Source of the DNA: UBA6224 sp963730375
Lineage (GTDB): Bacteria; Patescibacteriota; Saccharimonadia; Saccharimonadales; UBA4665
Direction: 5' to 3'
NCBI GenBank assembly: GCA_963730375.1
Contig: CAVSRJ010000001.1
Location: forward strand, 372,001 to 436,000
DNA length: 64,000 nt
Shown here: piece by piece, positions 16,928 through 25,637 of the stretch
Layout: each line of letters starts with the position of its first letter
How positions within the stretch are numbered: position 1 is the first letter of the stretch
The notes under the pieces: model-generated
Told to the model about the DNA's origin: nothing
Seen by the model: only the letters and a program-made list of their open reading frames with translations
Database searches by the model: none
Position numbers and translations under genes: made by a program

Positions 16928-16955
16928 ATTATAACCATAAGCACGCGGAGGTCAA
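16928..16955 (-). promoter_or_regulatory. Promoter of the major pilin gene
   Basis: On the minus strand TTGACC and TATAAT are 16 nt apart. The leader is about 75 nt and carries a GGAGG site, unlike the leaderless genes elsewhere in the window. Confidence 0.75.
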
Positions 16956-17000
16956 GCGCTTCATCCCAAAATCCTCACATACCCACCCATACATAACTTG

Positions 17001-17296
17001 AGCCATAGCGAACGAGGCAACGCCGAGCTTCAGGGGGAGGAGCCTGCTGCTCGAATTCAGTTCGAGTGAAGGCGGAGGGGTGTGCCCCTCCTGTCGTAAT
17101 CAGCCATAGCGAACGAGGCAACGCCGAGCTTCAGGGGGAGGAGCCTGCTGCTCGAATTCAGTTCGAGTGAAGGCGGAGGGGTGTGCCCCTCCTGTCGTAA
17201 TCAGCCATAGCGAACGAGGCAACGCCGAGCTTCAGGGGGAGGAGCCTGCTGCTCGAATTCAGTTCGAGTGAAGGCGGAGGGGTGTGCCCCTCCTGT
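17001..17296. repeat. Three tandem 101-bp repeats between pilC and pilA
   Basis: Units start at 17001, 17102 and 17203; the last is cut short at 17296. The copies appear identical. Each contains two hairpins, CTCGAATTCAGTTCGAG and GGAGGGGTGTGCCCCTCC. They end 1 nt before the pilC stop codon and lie upstream of the pilA promoter. There is no ORF. This is not a CRISPR: there are no unique spacers. Confidence 0.9.
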
Positions 17297-17297
17297 A

Positions 17298-18563
17298 CTA
17301 ATTATTCCCGACGTTCTGGCTCAGGCTGGCGATTGGCCCCATCACACTGGCGGCAATCAAACCAACGATGCTACCGAGTACGATGATCATCAATGGCTCA
17401 ATAAGTGACGTCAGCGAGTCGATAGCCGTATCCACCTCTTCGTCGTAAAAGTCAGCTATTTTGACCAAAATCGTGTCAATCTGGCCGGTTTCTTCACCGA
17501 CCGCCAGCATCTGGGCGACGATAGGCGGGAAGGTCTTACTGCGTGATATTGGTTCACTCAGTGGCTTACCATTGCGAACCTCATCAGCTGCGTCGAGGAG
17601 TTCTTTCTCGATGACTTTATTGCCAATGGCACCTCCGGTGACAGTCAGTGCATCCAGTACGGTGACGCCGGCCGAAGTCAGCGAGGCAAATGTACGAGAG
17701 AAGCGTGACACGGCCACTTTGGTAATGAGCACTTTTACTACCGGGATTTTCAGGAGCAGGGCGTGGAACTTGTATTTGCCGTTTGGCGTGCTAATGTAAC
17801 GTTTCGTAAAGAAGGTGGCGACGCCAACAACGATTACTATAAATATGATGTTCGGCACTTTTGGCACGATGGTGCTGCTGGTGGTGAAATGGCTGATAGC
17901 CAACAATGCTCGAGTGTAGACCGGTAACTGTGCGTCGGGACCGCCCAAATCTGTTAGAATTTTGCCAATTTTAGGCATGATGAAAATCATGATGCCAAAG
18001 AAAGCCATGATGGTTATCGACAGAATAACCGCCGGGTAGGTCATGGCGCCTTTAATTTTCTTGCGGATACTGGCGTCCTTTTCGGTCTGGGTTGCCACCC
18101 GCTTTAAAATTTCGTCCAGAATACCACCGGCCTCACCGGCTTTCACCATGTTGATGTAGACCTCGGAGAAGACATTGGGGAATTTGCCAAATGAGTCTCC
18201 TAGCGTCTGTCCAGATTCAACATCCTTGGTTATGTCGGCGATAACCGATTTGAAATAGGCTGATTCAGCCTGTTCTTGCAGGGTGGACAGTGCTCGAGTT
18301 AGTGGCACGCCAGCCGATACCATAGTGGAGAGCTGGCGGGTGAATATCATCAGGTCACGTAGCTTGACCTTGGGTGTGCCAAATTGGATGTTACCGCCAT
18401 TAATAAAGCCGCCCTTCTTGCCACTGCTACTATCAACTTCGATAACAACGGGTTTGGCACCTTGGCGGGCCAGGGCGGCGATAAGTGCGTCGCGATTCGC
18501 CCCTTCGTAGGTGCCGTTGATGGTCTTGCCGTCTTTGGTCTGGGCTTTGTATTTAAATTTCAT
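17298..18563 (-). CDS. pilC: Pilus platform protein PilC (GspF family)
   Basis: 421 aa, the usual length. The N-terminus MKFKYKAQTKDGKTINGTYEG is typical. Two GspF domains follow: FTRQLSTMVSAGVPLTRALS at about residue 74 with GEAGGILDEILKRVA, and FSRTFASLTSAGVTVLDALT at about 288 with GEETGQIDTILVKIADFYDEEV. Hydrophobic hairpins separate them. PilC is the inner-membrane platform rotated by PilB. It starts 12 nt after the pilB stop, so the two are one operon. Confidence 0.95.
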   Translation of the reverse strand: MKFKYKAQTKDGKTINGTYEGANRDALIAALARQGAKPVVIEVDSSSGKKGGFINGGNIQFGTPKVKLRDLMIFTRQLSTMVSAGVPLTRALSTLQEQAESAYFKSVIADITKDVESGQTLGDSFGKFPNVFSEVYINMVKAGEAGGILDEILKRVATQTEKDASIRKKIKGAMTYPAVILSITIMAFFGIMIFIMPKIGKILTDLGGPDAQLPVYTRALLAISHFTTSSTIVPKVPNIIFIVIVVGVATFFTKRYISTPNGKYKFHALLLKIPVVKVLITKVAVSRFSRTFASLTSAGVTVLDALTVTGGAIGNKVIEKELLDAADEVRNGKPLSEPISRSKTFPPIVAQMLAVGEETGQIDTILVKIADFYDEEVDTAIDSLTSLIEPLMIIVLGSIVGLIAASVMGPIASLSQNVGNN

Positions 18564-18575
18564 ATGCTTACGCTA

Positions 18576-20375
18576 CTACTTTTCACTCGTGACGCGCAAC
18601 ACTTCTTCGATAGTCGTTTCGCCACGCAGCGCCTTTATGAAGCCATCGAGCTGCATGGTGAGCATGCCTTCGTTGATAGCTTCCTTCTGAATGGTTTCAC
18701 TAGTACCGTTGCTGACGATAAGTTTTTGGAGCTCGGTGCTATTGTCTAGCACTTCGTAGATACCAATTCGACCTTTAAATCCGGTGTGGTTGCAGGCGTT
18801 ACAGCCGTCCTCATGCGCCTTAAATAGGCGATTTACCGCGCTGCCGCTAGTGCTGAGTTCGTTTGTTGGCGATTTATCAGTATTGCCTTTACCGATGCCA
18901 TCTTTCAGGGCGCTTTGCTCGAGCTCGTTGACCTGCTTCATTGTCGAGGCATCCAGGTTGAAAGTTTTCGACAGCTGTTTGATTTCCTCTTCGCTCGGTT
19001 GATACGTCTCACGACATTCGGTACATAGTCGACGCACCAAGCGCTGGCCAATGACAACTCGTACGGTACTGGCGATAAGGAACGGTTCGATATCCATGTC
19101 GAGCAGACGAGGCAGACATGTGGCGGCGTTGTTGGTGTGGAGCGTGCTGAAGACCAAGTGGCCGGTTAGGGCAGCTTGGACGGCCAGCTCGGCAGTCTCA
19201 CCGTCACGAATCTCTCCGACCATGATGATGTTGGGGTCTTGGCGAAGCAGGGCACGCAAGCCATTCGTAAAGGTCATGCCAGCCACCGGATTCACCTGCG
19301 TCTGGTTGACGCCTGGGATGCGGTACTCGACCGGATCCTCGACGGTACTAATGTTAACATCCGGAGTGTTGAGCTTGGACAGCACCGAGAACAGCGTAGT
19401 TGATTTACCGGAACCGGTTGGACCGGTCACGAGCACCATGCCGTGTGGCTGAATAATAGCGCGCTCCAGAATCTCTAGGGCGTTGCCCCAGAAGCCCAGT
19501 TCGGCGAAATCGGCAGCCTTGCTGGATTCGTTCAGAATACGCATAACCACTTTCTCGCCATCGGTCACGGGCAGAGTAGAGACACGCAGCGCGTAGACAT
19601 TTCCAGCTACCTGCACCTTAAATCGTCCATCTTGCGGTGCACGGTGTTCATCGATCTTGAGGTTGCTGAGGATTTTGATACGGCTGACCAGGGCATTGAG
19701 CACCTTGCGTGGGAGCTTGTTGGCTTCGCGGAGCACACCGTCAACGCGGTAACGCACGACGACAAACGTTTCGCGGGGTTCAATGTGAATGTCGCTGGCA
19801 CCGGATTTGACACCGTATTCGATAAGCAAATTCACCGTCTGTGCGATCGGTGAATCTTCAGCCAGGTCGTTTTCGTCGACGTCGGCAACCTCTTCGGCTT
19901 CTTCGTCACTGGAGATGACTTTGGTAAGCTCGTTGCCAATGTTTTCGCGGTACTGGTCTAAGGCACCCTGGAGCAAACTGCTGAGCGTAATGTAGACGCG
20001 GATGTTGCTGCCAAGCTGTTTTTGCAAGAAGTTCAGCGCCTGGATATCATCGGGATCTTCCATGGCTACCAGCTTGGTGCCATTTTCATCCAGTCCAAAC
20101 ACGACAGCGTGGTATTGACGGGCGATACGTTCAGGCAATGTTTTCAGGACGTCTTTTTTGATTTCGCGGGCATTTAACTCAATGAGCGGGACGTCAATCT
20201 CCTTGGCGTAGAGCTGGGTTAGCTCGCGCTCGTTCAAGACGCCTTCCTTCAGGACAATATCCTGCAGTGGCTTCTTTTCCTTTGCCTCTTTTTCACGCAA
20301 AGAGGCTATCTGGTCATCACTGGCTTTGTTGCTCTCCTTGAGCAACTTCTCAACCAACGAATCAGCTATGCGCAC
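18576..20375 (-). CDS. pilB: Pilus assembly ATPase PilB
   Basis: 599 aa. N-terminal MshEN/GspE-N domain, then the ATPase core: SGASDIHIEP (Asp/His box), VTGPTGSGKSTTLFSVL (Walker A, about residue 325), VEDPVEYRIPGVNQTQVN, LRQDPNIIMVGEIRDGETAE (Walker B) and STLHTNNA (His box). Two CxxC pairs (CTECRETY, CNACNHTG) form the zinc site, with an unusual insertion of about 75 residues between them. It starts at GTG after GAGAGAGG. No retraction ATPase PilT is seen in this window. Confidence 0.95.
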   Translation of the reverse strand: MRIADSLVEKLLKESNKASDDQIASLREKEAKEKKPLQDIVLKEGVLNERELTQLYAKEIDVPLIELNAREIKKDVLKTLPERIARQYHAVVFGLDENGTKLVAMEDPDDIQALNFLQKQLGSNIRVYITLSSLLQGALDQYRENIGNELTKVISSDEEAEEVADVDENDLAEDSPIAQTVNLLIEYGVKSGASDIHIEPRETFVVVRYRVDGVLREANKLPRKVLNALVSRIKILSNLKIDEHRAPQDGRFKVQVAGNVYALRVSTLPVTDGEKVVMRILNESSKAADFAELGFWGNALEILERAIIQPHGMVLVTGPTGSGKSTTLFSVLSKLNTPDVNISTVEDPVEYRIPGVNQTQVNPVAGMTFTNGLRALLRQDPNIIMVGEIRDGETAELAVQAALTGHLVFSTLHTNNAATCLPRLLDMDIEPFLIASTVRVVIGQRLVRRLCTECRETYQPSEEEIKQLSKTFNLDASTMKQVNELEQSALKDGIGKGNTDKSPTNELSTSGSAVNRLFKAHEDGCNACNHTGFKGRIGIYEVLDNSTELQKLIVSNGTSETIQKEAINEGMLTMQLDGFIKALRGETTIEEVLRVTSEK

Positions 20376-20454
20376 GGTAGTACCTCTCTCGACTGTATCT
20401 GGCCAAAACGGTTGTTTGCTGTTTGCACAGTAGTGTTGCCCATCCTTTTCGCTT

Positions 20455-20460
20455 ATTCTA
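20455..20460 (-). promoter_or_regulatory. Candidate -10 box for pilB-pilC
   Basis: TAGAAT on the minus strand, about 80 nt before the GTG start of pilB. No clear -35 is seen. Confidence 0.4.
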
Positions 20461-20523
20461 ACAACAAATTGGACGTGTGGCTACCGTAAAGCAAAAGCAC
20501 AATGGTTTTCGCGGCGTCTACCC

Positions 20524-20548
20524 GACCTAGAGGTCCGTCCTCTAGGTC
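20524..20548. repeat. REP-like palindrome, copy 1 (left of transposase)
   Basis: GACCTAGAGG and CCTCTAGGTC pair around the loop TCCGT. It lies 46 nt upstream of the transposase and is inverted relative to copies 2 and 3. Confidence 0.85.
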
Positions 20549-20593
20549 GCAAATTTACTTGAATTTACGGAAATATTTTGCTGTACTACCTCT

Positions 20594-21205
20594 ATGCCGA
20601 GTCGCAATGTCATCAAGCAAGATGCTGCCGAAAGCTACTATCATGTGTATGCGCGTGGCAGTAACCGGCAACGCATTTTCCGTGATGAAAAAGACTATCT
20701 GAAATTCCTGCAGCTGTTTGAGCGCTATCTATCACTCAAGGAAACTAAGAGCTCAGCGGGCGTGTCATTCCCGAATTTCTACAATCGCCTTGAGCTGGCT
20801 GCCTTCTGTCTAATGCCAAACCATATTCACCTCTTGGTGTACCAGCGTCAGGTCGGGGAGATGTCGGCGTTTATGCGCAGCCTGCTCACCAGCTACAGCA
20901 TGTATTTCAATAAGAAGTACAAACGCAGTGGCCCCTTGTTCGAGTCGCGCTACAAAGCCTCGCTGATCAGCAGCGACGACTACCTGACACACATCACGCG
21001 CTATATTCATCTCAACCCGCGCGACTGGCGCCAGTATGAGTACTCCAGCTTGCCGTATTATTTGCAACAAATCACGGATGACTGGATGCGGCCAGAACGC
21101 ATTACAGCAGACTTTTCGACACCCAACGAATATCTGCAATTCTTGCAGGATTACGTCCAACATAAGGAGATGCTGGACATATTGAAGCACGAACTGGCTG
21201 AGTAA
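20594..21205 (+). CDS. REP-associated tyrosine transposase (Y1/IS200-like)
   Basis: 203 aa. It has the single-domain HUH transposase layout: N-terminal YYHVYARGSNRQRIFRDEKD, the HUH pair in FCLMPNHIHLLVYQR (H-I-H, about residue 77), the catalytic tyrosine region LLTSYSMYFNKKYKRSGPLF, and ESRYKASLI with YIHLNPRDW. The YHVYxRG, NHIHLLV and YNKKYxRxGxLF patterns match the RAYT group. It is flanked by two inverted copies of one palindrome (20524-20548 and 21222-21248), the typical substrate arrangement, and a third copy is at 23565. It has no accessory TnpB. Confidence 0.92.
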   Translation: MPSRNVIKQDAAESYYHVYARGSNRQRIFRDEKDYLKFLQLFERYLSLKETKSSAGVSFPNFYNRLELAAFCLMPNHIHLLVYQRQVGEMSAFMRSLLTSYSMYFNKKYKRSGPLFESRYKASLISSDDYLTHITRYIHLNPRDWRQYEYSSLPYYLQQITDDWMRPERITADFSTPNEYLQFLQDYVQHKEMLDILKHELAE

Positions 21206-21221
21206 AAATTGGGTAAAAAAC

Positions 21222-21248
21222 CAATCTAGAGGACGGACCTCTAGATTG
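21222..21248. repeat. REP-like palindrome, copy 2 (right of transposase)
   Basis: CAATCTAGAGG and CCTCTAGATTG pair around ACGGA, followed by GAGTTTTT. It may also terminate the transposase transcript. Confidence 0.85.
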
Positions 21249-21326
21249 AGTTTTTAGTTTGCATTGCGTGGCGTAGGCGAGGTATATACCAGAACGTAGA
21301 TTCATAAGTAGAAAGGACCACATAGT

Positions 21327-22383
21327 ATGGCAAAGAAATCCGAACCAAAGACAATGGCTGACACCTCAGCTGTCGACGGGAAGTCAAAGGCACTCGGCCT
21401 GGCCCTCGAGAATATCGAGAAGCAATTCGGCAAGGGCTCAATAATGAAACTGGGCGAGTCGACGCACACCAAAGTCGAGACCATCCCGACCGGCTCCATT
21501 TCACTCGACCTCGCACTCGGTGGCGGTATCCCCAAAGGGCGCGTTATTGAAATTTACGGCCCAGAGAGCTCCGGTAAGACTACCCTGACACTGCACGCCA
21601 TTGCTGAATGTCAGCGCGGCGGCGGCACGGCTGCATTTATCGACGCCGAGCACGCCCTGGATCCGGCATATGCCAAGCGTATCGGTGTCGATATCGACAA
21701 TTTGTTGCTATCGCAGCCTGATAACGGTGAGCAGGCACTGGAGATTGCGGAAACATTGGTCCGCAGTAACGCCGTTGACCTTATTGTCGTTGACTCGGTG
21801 GCTGCTCTGGTACCACGCGCCGAAATCGAAGGTGAAATGGGTGACAGCCTGCCGGGTCTGCAGGCTCGACTTATGAGCCAAGCACTTCGCAAGTTGACTG
21901 CCGTCATCAGCCGCAGCAAGGGCACCGTTATCTTCATCAACCAGATTCGTATGAAAATTGGCGTGATGTTCGGTAACCCAGAGACGACGACCGGCGGTAA
22001 CGCGCTGAAGTTTTATGCCTCGGTCCGCTGCGACATCCGCCGCATCGGCCAGATAAAGCAGGGCGAAGAAGTCATCGGCAACCGCACTCGCGTGAAAGTG
22101 GTCAAGAACAAGATTGCGCCGCCGTTCCGGCAGGCCGAGTTCGACATCATGTACAACGAGGGTATCAGCAAGTCCGGCGACATCCTGGATATGGCTGTCG
22201 ATAAGGGTATTGTCGAAAAGTCTGGCGCCTGGTTTGCCTACAACGACGCCAAGATTGGGCAGGGACGCGAAGCCGCCAAGACGTATCTGAGCGAAAATCC
22301 GAAAGTGCGCGATGAGATCGCGAAGAAGATCACCAGCCGCTGCTGCTGCTGCTGCGCAGGAGAGTATGGGATACCTGGAATAG
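21327..22383 (+). CDS. recA: Recombinase RecA (apparent frameshift near the C-terminus)
   Basis: About 351 aa if corrected. Walker A EIYGPESSGKTTLTLH, Walker B VDLIVVDSVAALVPRAEIEG, loop L2 IRMKIGVMFGNPETTTGGNALKFYAS in parts, and the C-terminal domain are all normal. RecA coats single-stranded DNA for strand exchange and SOS. The frame as written reads ITSR, five Cys and then an unrelated tail to 22439. One base less in the GCCGCTGCTGCT run near 22336 gives ITS, six Ala, QESMGYLE and a TAG at 22383, a more ordinary end. AAAGGA precedes the ATG. Confidence 0.93.
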
Positions 22384-22865
22384 TCATCATTCGACGCAGA
22401 CCCGGTTACCAGTTCCAATTCGTGAGAGTCGAACTGTAATTTGGTATAGCAGTTGAGCAGTGTTCGCCCAGCTAGTGGAAACGATTCCTGGGAGCTCCCC
22501 AGATGTTGGAAAGCTCTTGGTCACCCAGAAGCAATCTTGGGTGTGGCTATTACGATATCCCAGTGAAGACATACCAAAAGTAAAAGATCCAAATTTGCGT
22601 CAATCACTTCGGCTTCAGGATGCGGCATTTGCTGCCGGCTGGTTTGAAGATGGCCGACCGACATCTCGGACTCAGCGTGCCAGTCAACCATTGATGCAAC
22701 ATAGAGGTGTTTGACGCAAACCGAGGGCATCTGCAGCGCATTGGCGAAGAATCAGCCTGCTGGTAGATACTGCTATTTGACGAGTTGAAAGATATCATTC
22801 GCCCACGTGGGTCAGTGCCTGTGCTCGATCAATGGTAAACTTAGCCAGCTTCATTATCTCGGTTG
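22384..22865 (+). other. Degraded region between recA and recX
   Basis: About 480 nt with no intact gene. A short GTG-started frame (22460-22714) and a fragment reading FDELKDIIRPRGSVPVLDQW in another frame (about 22781-22843) look like pieces of one broken coding sequence. I recognise no family. Together with the nearby recA and recX shifts this may be a decayed gene or an error-prone stretch of the assembly. Confidence 0.35.
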
Positions 22866-23571
22866 ATGAGAATTACCAAGATTGTCCAGCAGCAAAAGGA
22901 CAAAGGGCAGGTATTCGATATTTGTCGACGAAAAATACTCGTTTAGTTTGAGCGAGCAGGGGCTGCTTGACAGCAAACTTACCAGCGGGCAAGAGCTGAG
23001 CAAAGATGACGTCGCGGAGTATAAGCAAAAATCGTCCGACGACAAATTGTACGCCCGTACGCTCAAATATGTGGCGATGCGGCCACGCAGCGTCTGGGAA
23101 GTGCAGACCTATCTGGAGCGAAAGCACTCCCCTGCTCTGCTAACCGAACAAATTACGAACAAGCTGATTTCGCTGGGCATGCTCGATGACATGAAATTCG
23201 CCCAGGCATTTGTGCGTGATCGTTCCCTGCTGCGCCCTACCAGCGCCAGAAAAATGATTGCCGAGCTCCGCAAAAAACGCGTGCCGGAGGAGGCTATAGA
23301 GCAAGCGCTGGCTGAAGAGCAGGCCGACGAGCGCGATGTCCTGCGCGATATCGTCGCCAAGAAACGCCAGCTGACAAAGTATCAAAACGACGAGCTCAAA
23401 CTAATGCAATACCTCGCCCGCCAGGGCTTCTCCTACTCCGATATCAAAGATGTCCTGGCCGAAACGACACTCAGAAAATCAGTAGCTACCCGAGCCATAA
23501 AACGTATATACGTCCGTATATACGTCACCCCTGGAAAAACGCATTATGAATTGATTGTAATCATCACCTAG
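22866..23571 (+). CDS. recX: RecA regulator RecX (apparent frameshift in N-terminus)
   Basis: The main frame, 22882-23571 from a TTG, encodes three RecX three-helix repeats: ARTLKYVAMRPRSVWEVQTY, ITNKLISLGMLDDMKFAQAF and a third with DELKLMQYLARQGFSYSDI. An ATG at 22866 in another frame reads MRITKIVQQQKDKG, which is the expected RecX beginning. Deleting one base near 22907 joins the two into KDKGRYSIFVDEKYSF. RecX binds RecA filaments and limits their activity. The last 30 residues are encoded by a CGTATATACG repeat, and the stop codon lies in a REP palindrome. Confidence 0.8.
23505..23555. repeat. CGTATATACG double-palindrome repeat, copy 2
   Basis: It matches the copy at 7606-7660 (CGTATATACG twice, then GTCACC-CTG-AAAAAC and TATGAATT-ATT). 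Here it lies inside the 3' end of recX and changes the protein's tail. Confidence 0.65.
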
Positions 23572-23589
23572 AGGACGGACCTCTAGGTG
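23565..23589. repeat. REP-like palindrome, copy 3 (orphan)
   Basis: CACCTAGAGG and CCTCTAGGTG pair around ACGGA. It is 2.3 kb from the transposase and contains the recX stop codon. Confidence 0.85.
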
Positions 23590-23608
23590 GTAATTTGGCC
23601 CGAGTTTA

Positions 23609-24124
23609 TTACCCGGCCGGGGCGGCAGCCGGTACGGCTTCTTTGCCTTGTAGTTCTGTGATGATAATCTGCTCTGGCGTAACTTCGTGGATCTGGCTAC
23701 GGTCGATGCTGAGGCTTCCGCCTGTCAGACTTTTGAGTATCGACTGGGAGCAGTAGACCTTCTGAATGTACATCGAGTTGCTGTCGATGGCATAATCACT
23801 GACCTTCCCAACTTTGTGCTTATCGATAGTGACAACCTGCTTGTCGATGGGGCTGTACTGATAGGCCAACACTTCCTTCAGTCGGACTAAGTCTTCTGCT
23901 TCGGCCAGGCGTTCATAATCGTCGATAACGTAGCCATCAGCCAGCACTTCGCGCACATCTTGCCACAGTAATATCAGCTGGCCGTCCTGCGGGGTGTCGC
24001 AGTAAAACCCTTCGATCTTAAAATTGTCCGGGTTGATAATGGGCTCGGTAGCAATGGCTACCTGACCACCGAGACGTAGACTGAGGACTTTGCGATTGAG
24101 CAGCTGGTTGCTGAGTAGTAGCAT
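23609..24124 (-). CDS. PRC-barrel domain protein
   Basis: 171 aa with two PRC-barrel-like modules. The first starts MLLLSNQLLNRKVLSLRLGGQV and runs to about residue 75. The second has VDKHKVGKVSDYAIDSN-type sequence (residues 98-115, G-K-V-S-D-Y) and ITELQGKE near the end, then an Ala/Pro tail. PRC barrels occur in photosynthetic H subunits and in RimM, and as stand-alone RNA- or membrane-associated proteins. Its role here is unknown. It converges with recX across the orphan REP. Confidence 0.75.
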   Translation of the reverse strand: MLLLSNQLLNRKVLSLRLGGQVAIATEPIINPDNFKIEGFYCDTPQDGQLILLWQDVREVLADGYVIDDYERLAEAEDLVRLKEVLAYQYSPIDKQVVTIDKHKVGKVSDYAIDSNSMYIQKVYCSQSILKSLTGGSLSIDRSQIHEVTPEQIIITELQGKEAVPAAAPAG

Positions 24125-24230
24125 GACCTATATTTTACACCTTCATAGCTAGTAATTATGTAGTCGTTTAATAAATCCAGCACGCTCATGCTTGCACTTC
24201 GTCGGGTGGTTTTTTACAATCGGCGACAAT

Positions 24231-25637
24231 ATGAGGTATGCCAGACGAGCTCTCTGGGTGGGCTTGGTGGTCTGCTTGCTGGTGTCCACGTTCTCGCTAC
24301 ACGTTTTTGCAGAAACCGTGCCAGCGAAGCCCGAATTGACGATTACTCAGCTGAATATCACGGGCGATGAATTTGTTATTTTGCAAAACGTTAGTACGGT
24401 GCCGGCCGACCTCGGTGGTTACTGGCTGGGTTACACCAGCGACACATCCGCAACAGCGGTGCCGACGCAGCAGTTGCCCGAGCAATCCCTGCCGGCGGGC
24501 GCGGCAATTGTGTTGAGCAAGAATGCCGTCACAACGTGTGGCGCGCAATATGTTGATTCGCTCGGCTTCTCGTTGAGTAACACCGGCGGCAGATTGTCAC
24601 TCTGGCAGTTCACGTCAGCTGACTCCGGCACACAGTTTGATTACCTGTGGTCACTCGACTGGAGTAAAGCCGATACAACCGATTTGGCGCATCTCAATCT
24701 AAAGGATGAGACCGTTGTAGAGGACTATGCCCAGCAGCAGTCGTTAGTGCCTGAGCCGCAACCGATGTGGTACCGAAATACAGCCACCGATACGGCCTGG
24801 CGTGTAGGATTTATGAACGCGTGCGAATTTACACCCGTGACGGCGCCCGACACGACTAATCCGGTGCAAACGGTGCAGTGGCAGCAGGCCAACGCCGGAC
24901 CACCGTATGTACTGGCTGCTAGTGTAGCGCCCAAAGGAGCAGAGCGTCCGCACATCCCAGCGAGCGACATCGGGCTCAAGGCACTTGACCTGAGTGAGAT
25001 TGTACCGAATCCAGGCAGTCCTAAGACGGATGCGAAGGATGAGTTCATCGAGTTGTATAACCCCAACACCAAGCCCTTTGACCTGTCCGGCTTTATGCTG
25101 CAGACCGCTTCGGTCAGCTCGAGCGCAACTCACACCTATACGTTCCCTGTCGGTACAAAACTCGCCCCGGGGAGTTTTCGGGCATTTATGTCGAGCACGA
25201 CACACCTGAGTTTGAGTAACAGTGGGGGTCAAGTCTGGTTGGTAGATCCACTGGGTGCGACCGTGACCAAATGTGACGCATACGGCAAAGCGAAAGACGA
25301 TTATGCATGGGTGAATGCGGGTGGTACGTGGCAATGGAGCACATCGCCGAGTCCTGGTGCTACAAACAAAGTCGCCACACCCGTCAGTACGAGTAGCAAT
25401 AGCAGTCAGGCAACGGTTAATAATAAAAAAGTTGCCACCATCGCGTCGTCAAATGTCTCAAGCTCGTCAAGCCCCTCGTCATTTGCCGGCTCCGACCAAG
25501 CGCCGGTTGCAACCGTGCATCCGCTAACGCTTGCTGTAGTCATCGCTGCCGCTGTACTATACGGAGCGTATGAGTACCGATACGACCTGGCAAATCACAT
25601 CCGCAAGTTCCGACGAAACCGAGCAGCTCGGCAGTAG
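24231..25637 (+). CDS. Cell-surface protein with two lamin-tail domains
   Basis: 468 aa. A signal peptide (LWVGLVVCLLVSTFSLHVFA) is followed by two LTD-like domains. The first begins ELTITQLNITGDEFVILQNV. The second, near residue 255, has LSEIVPNPGSPKTDAKDEFI and ELYNPNTKPFDLSGF, the clearest lamin-tail signature. A Ser/Thr linker and one C-terminal helix (LTLAVVIAAAVLYGAYEY) with a basic tail anchor it in the membrane. Bacterial LTD proteins are usually extracellular and often near DNA- or polymer-related enzymes. TACAAT at 24215-24220 ends 10 nt before the ATG. It overlaps tsaE by 68 nt. Confidence 0.82.
   Translation: MRYARRALWVGLVVCLLVSTFSLHVFAETVPAKPELTITQLNITGDEFVILQNVSTVPADLGGYWLGYTSDTSATAVPTQQLPEQSLPAGAAIVLSKNAVTTCGAQYVDSLGFSLSNTGGRLSLWQFTSADSGTQFDYLWSLDWSKADTTDLAHLNLKDETVVEDYAQQQSLVPEPQPMWYRNTATDTAWRVGFMNACEFTPVTAPDTTNPVQTVQWQQANAGPPYVLAASVAPKGAERPHIPASDIGLKALDLSEIVPNPGSPKTDAKDEFIELYNPNTKPFDLSGFMLQTASVSSSATHTYTFPVGTKLAPGSFRAFMSSTTHLSLSNSGGQVWLVDPLGATVTKCDAYGKAKDDYAWVNAGGTWQWSTSPSPGATNKVATPVSTSSNSSQATVNNKKVATIASSNVSSSSSPSSFAGSDQAPVATVHPLTLAVVIAAAVLYGAYEYRYDLANHIRKFRRNRAARQ

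Noticed and set aside
17001..17296. CRISPR array
   Set aside because: Units are direct copies with no unique spacers, and no cas genes are near.
21708..22418. 236-aa minus-strand ORF over recA
   Set aside because: Antisense shadow of a well-conserved gene; the protein has no domain features.
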